A stretch of DNA of 5,733 nt from Candidatus Saccharimonadota bacterium (GTDB lineage: Bacteria > Patescibacteriota > Saccharimonadia > Saccharimonadales > EFPC-124), in contig JAEHDC010000020.1 of NCBI GenBank assembly GCA_016880595.1, positions 1 to 5,733 on the forward strand, written 5' to 3'. Below the pieces are notes generated by a model. The model ran no database searches. It was not told where the DNA came from and saw nothing but the letters and a program-made list of their open reading frames with translations. This document shows positions 4,504 to 5,733 of this stretch, one piece after another. Each line of letters opens with the position of its first letter. Positions within the stretch are counted from its first letter, which is position 1. The translations under genes and the position numbers were made by a program.

Positions 4504-5733
4504 TTATATTTTTGGTAATGTAGTATTGACTGCCGACGCTTCACTCGGCTTGGTAATAGGGGTTATTGCCGCGCCTTGCTCTGGCAGCTCTTGCTTTTTT
4601 TCTTGAGGCGTAGCGGCGGCAAGTGTAGGCTCCTTAGGCTTTGTTTGTTTTGGTTTTTGCTCGGGTTTTTGTGTCTGTGTTGGTTGTTGTGTTGCTGGTA
4701 AGTTCGAGGCAGGCACTGGGTGTTGTTTTTGCAAGGTTTGAGATTTTGGCTGCTCTTGCTTGTTTAAATTGATTGTAGCGTCAATGTTCTCTTTAATTTT
4801 TGCTTCAATAGTTGCTCGTTCCTGGGCATAATAAAACCGCGTGTTATTGACGATTTGCATAGAGAAATCGGTCTGTGCCGGCGGCAGCGTTAGGGTCGTT
4901 GCAGAAAAAGCAGGCGCTTTCTCTCCGTTAATTACCATGCTAGTTATAAAATGGCGGTTGTGCATTTGCATAATATCTTCTGGCAAGAATTGTGGCGCGA
5001 ATTGCTTGCCAAGTAACGGCGCATCATCTGGACTAATCCTAAAGCTAATCATTGTGCCAACGTTGCCAAAAACTGCATCACGCACAGTAGGCTGCATTTG
5101 ACTGACGTATTGGTTGGCAACAACGAGGTTTAGGCCGTACTTTCGCGCCTCAGAAAGAATCGTAGCAAATGAATCGGTAGCAAAGTTTTGAAATTCGTCT
5201 ACGTAAAGATAAAATGGCCGGCGGTCTTCTATGCGCGGAATATCTGAGCGGCTCATAGCTGCTAGTTGGATTTTTGTAACCAAGAATGAGCCCAAAATTG
5301 CAGCATTGTCCTCCCCTACTAATCCTTTTGATAGATTGACGACCAAGATCTTACCCTCGTCCATAATTTGACGGATGTTAAATGTGCTACGCGGTTGGCC
5401 GATGATGTTGCGGATAATTGGGTTGGCGGTAAAAGCACCAACTTTATTAAGCACCGGCGCAATTGCTTCACTAGCAAATTTATCTGTCCAGCTAGCAAAC
5501 TCAACATTCCAGAACTGCTTTACGACCGTGTCTTGGCAGGTTGCAACTACTGTTTTGCGAAACTTTTTATCTGTTAGCATCCTAGTGATGTCGAGTAGGG
5601 TCGTGTTTGGCGTGTCGAGCAATGCTAGAATTGTATAGCGTAAAATATATTCCAGGCGCGGTCCCCAGCTCTCACCAAACATGCGTTTTAGCACGCCAAT
5701 GACCTCTGAGCTGATGTTATTTTTCATATTTGG
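4504..5733 (-). CDS. Conjugation/T4SS-type coupling ATPase (HerA/FtsK/TraG-like), C-terminal part
   Basis: P-loop motor ATPase of the group annotated as type IV secretory DNA-transfer proteins in CPR genomes; likely moves DNA or powers a membrane secretion or pilus machine. The frame is open to the right window edge (two sense codons precede ATG 5725-5727), so the gene probably starts outside and its Walker A is not in view. Counting from that ATG: FNIRQIMDEGKILVVNLSKG (116-135), EDNAAILGSFLVTKIQLAAM (139-158), Walker B FYLYVDEFQ (172-180, Asp177-Glu178), then LSEARKYGLNLVVANQY (191-207), a sensor-like block, and DAVFGNVGTMISFRI (217-231). From about 323 to 407 the sequence is a low-complexity Gln/Pro/Lys/Thr tail. 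It ends at TAA 4504-4506, which looks premature. It is convergent with the dcw genes; no relaxase, VirB or pilus gene is visible. Direct substrate is unknown. Confidence 0.85.
   Translation of the reverse strand, partial: PNMKNNISSEVIGVLKRMFGESWGPRLEYILRYTILALLDTPNTTLLDITRMLTDKKFRKTVVATCQDTVVKQFWNVEFASWTDKFASEAIAPVLNKVGAFTANPIIRNIIGQPRSTFNIRQIMDEGKILVVNLSKGLVGEDNAAILGSFLVTKIQLAAMSRSDIPRIEDRRPFYLYVDEFQNFATDSFATILSEARKYGLNLVVANQYVSQMQPTVRDAVFGNVGTMISFRISPDDAPLLGKQFAPQFLPEDIMQMHNRHFITSMVINGEKAPAFSATTLTLPPAQTDFSMQIVNNTRFYYAQERATIEAKIKENIDATINLNKQEQPKSQTLQKQHPVPASNLPATQQPTQTQKPEQKPKQTKPKEPTLAAATPQEKKQELPEQGAAITPITKPSEASAVNTTLPKI

Noticed and set aside
4504..4506. Recoded stop codon as a genetic-code variant
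   Set aside because: Known CPR recoding changes UGA, not UAA, and here TGA ends mraY and ftsW and TAA ends ftsQ normally; a single TAA in one gene does not support a code change.
4841..5638. Plus-strand frames opposite the ATPase
   Set aside because: Antisense shadows of a gene with clear Walker B and family motifs on the minus strand; their readings show no domain-like features.

Overview
The window reads as part of a chromosome from a small-genome bacterium, most likely a Patescibacteria (CPR) member close to Candidatus Saccharibacteria. This is inferred from family knowledge, not from a search. The clues are a compressed division/cell-wall (dcw) cluster, an FtsW with the motif NDSIF where most bacteria have TDFIF, a diverged FtsQ with a basic N-terminus, and an FtsK/HerA/TraG-type ATPase with a VDEFQNFATDSF Walker B region of the kind common in CPR genomes. 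TGA serves as a normal stop (mraY, ftsW), so there is no sign of UGA recoding.

Left part (1-3723, + strand): the 3' end of mraY, then ftsW, murG and ftsQ, packed tightly. mraY and ftsW overlap by 4 nt. ftsW and murG overlap by 68 nt. murG and ftsQ are separated by 14 nt that hold a perfect TATAAT. MraY makes lipid I, MurG adds GlcNAc to make lipid II, FtsW polymerises lipid II at the septum, and FtsQ is the bitopic divisome scaffold. murD (usual between mraY and ftsW) and murC/murB/ddl (usual between murG and ftsQ) are absent here, and ftsA/ftsZ do not follow ftsQ.

Middle (3724-4332): about 600 nt of AT-rich sequence with no convincing gene. It contains one exact DnaA-box sequence, a short protein-like open frame that may be a remnant, weak inverted repeats, and a minus-strand TATAAT at its right edge.

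Right part (4333-5733, - strand): the C-terminal half of a conjugation/T4SS-type ATPase gene, convergent with the dcw operon and cut by the right window edge. Its frame stops at a TAA (4504-4506). The same frame then continues for 56 codons with a clearly protein-like tail (Q-rich, then Lys/Arg-rich, then Pro/Thr-rich, ending IIRLR) to a TAG at 4333-4335. This is the most interesting observation: either a nonsense mutation that recently trimmed the tail, a readthrough site, or a sequence error. The other notable points are the long ftsW/murG overlap and the apparently leaderless ftsQ.
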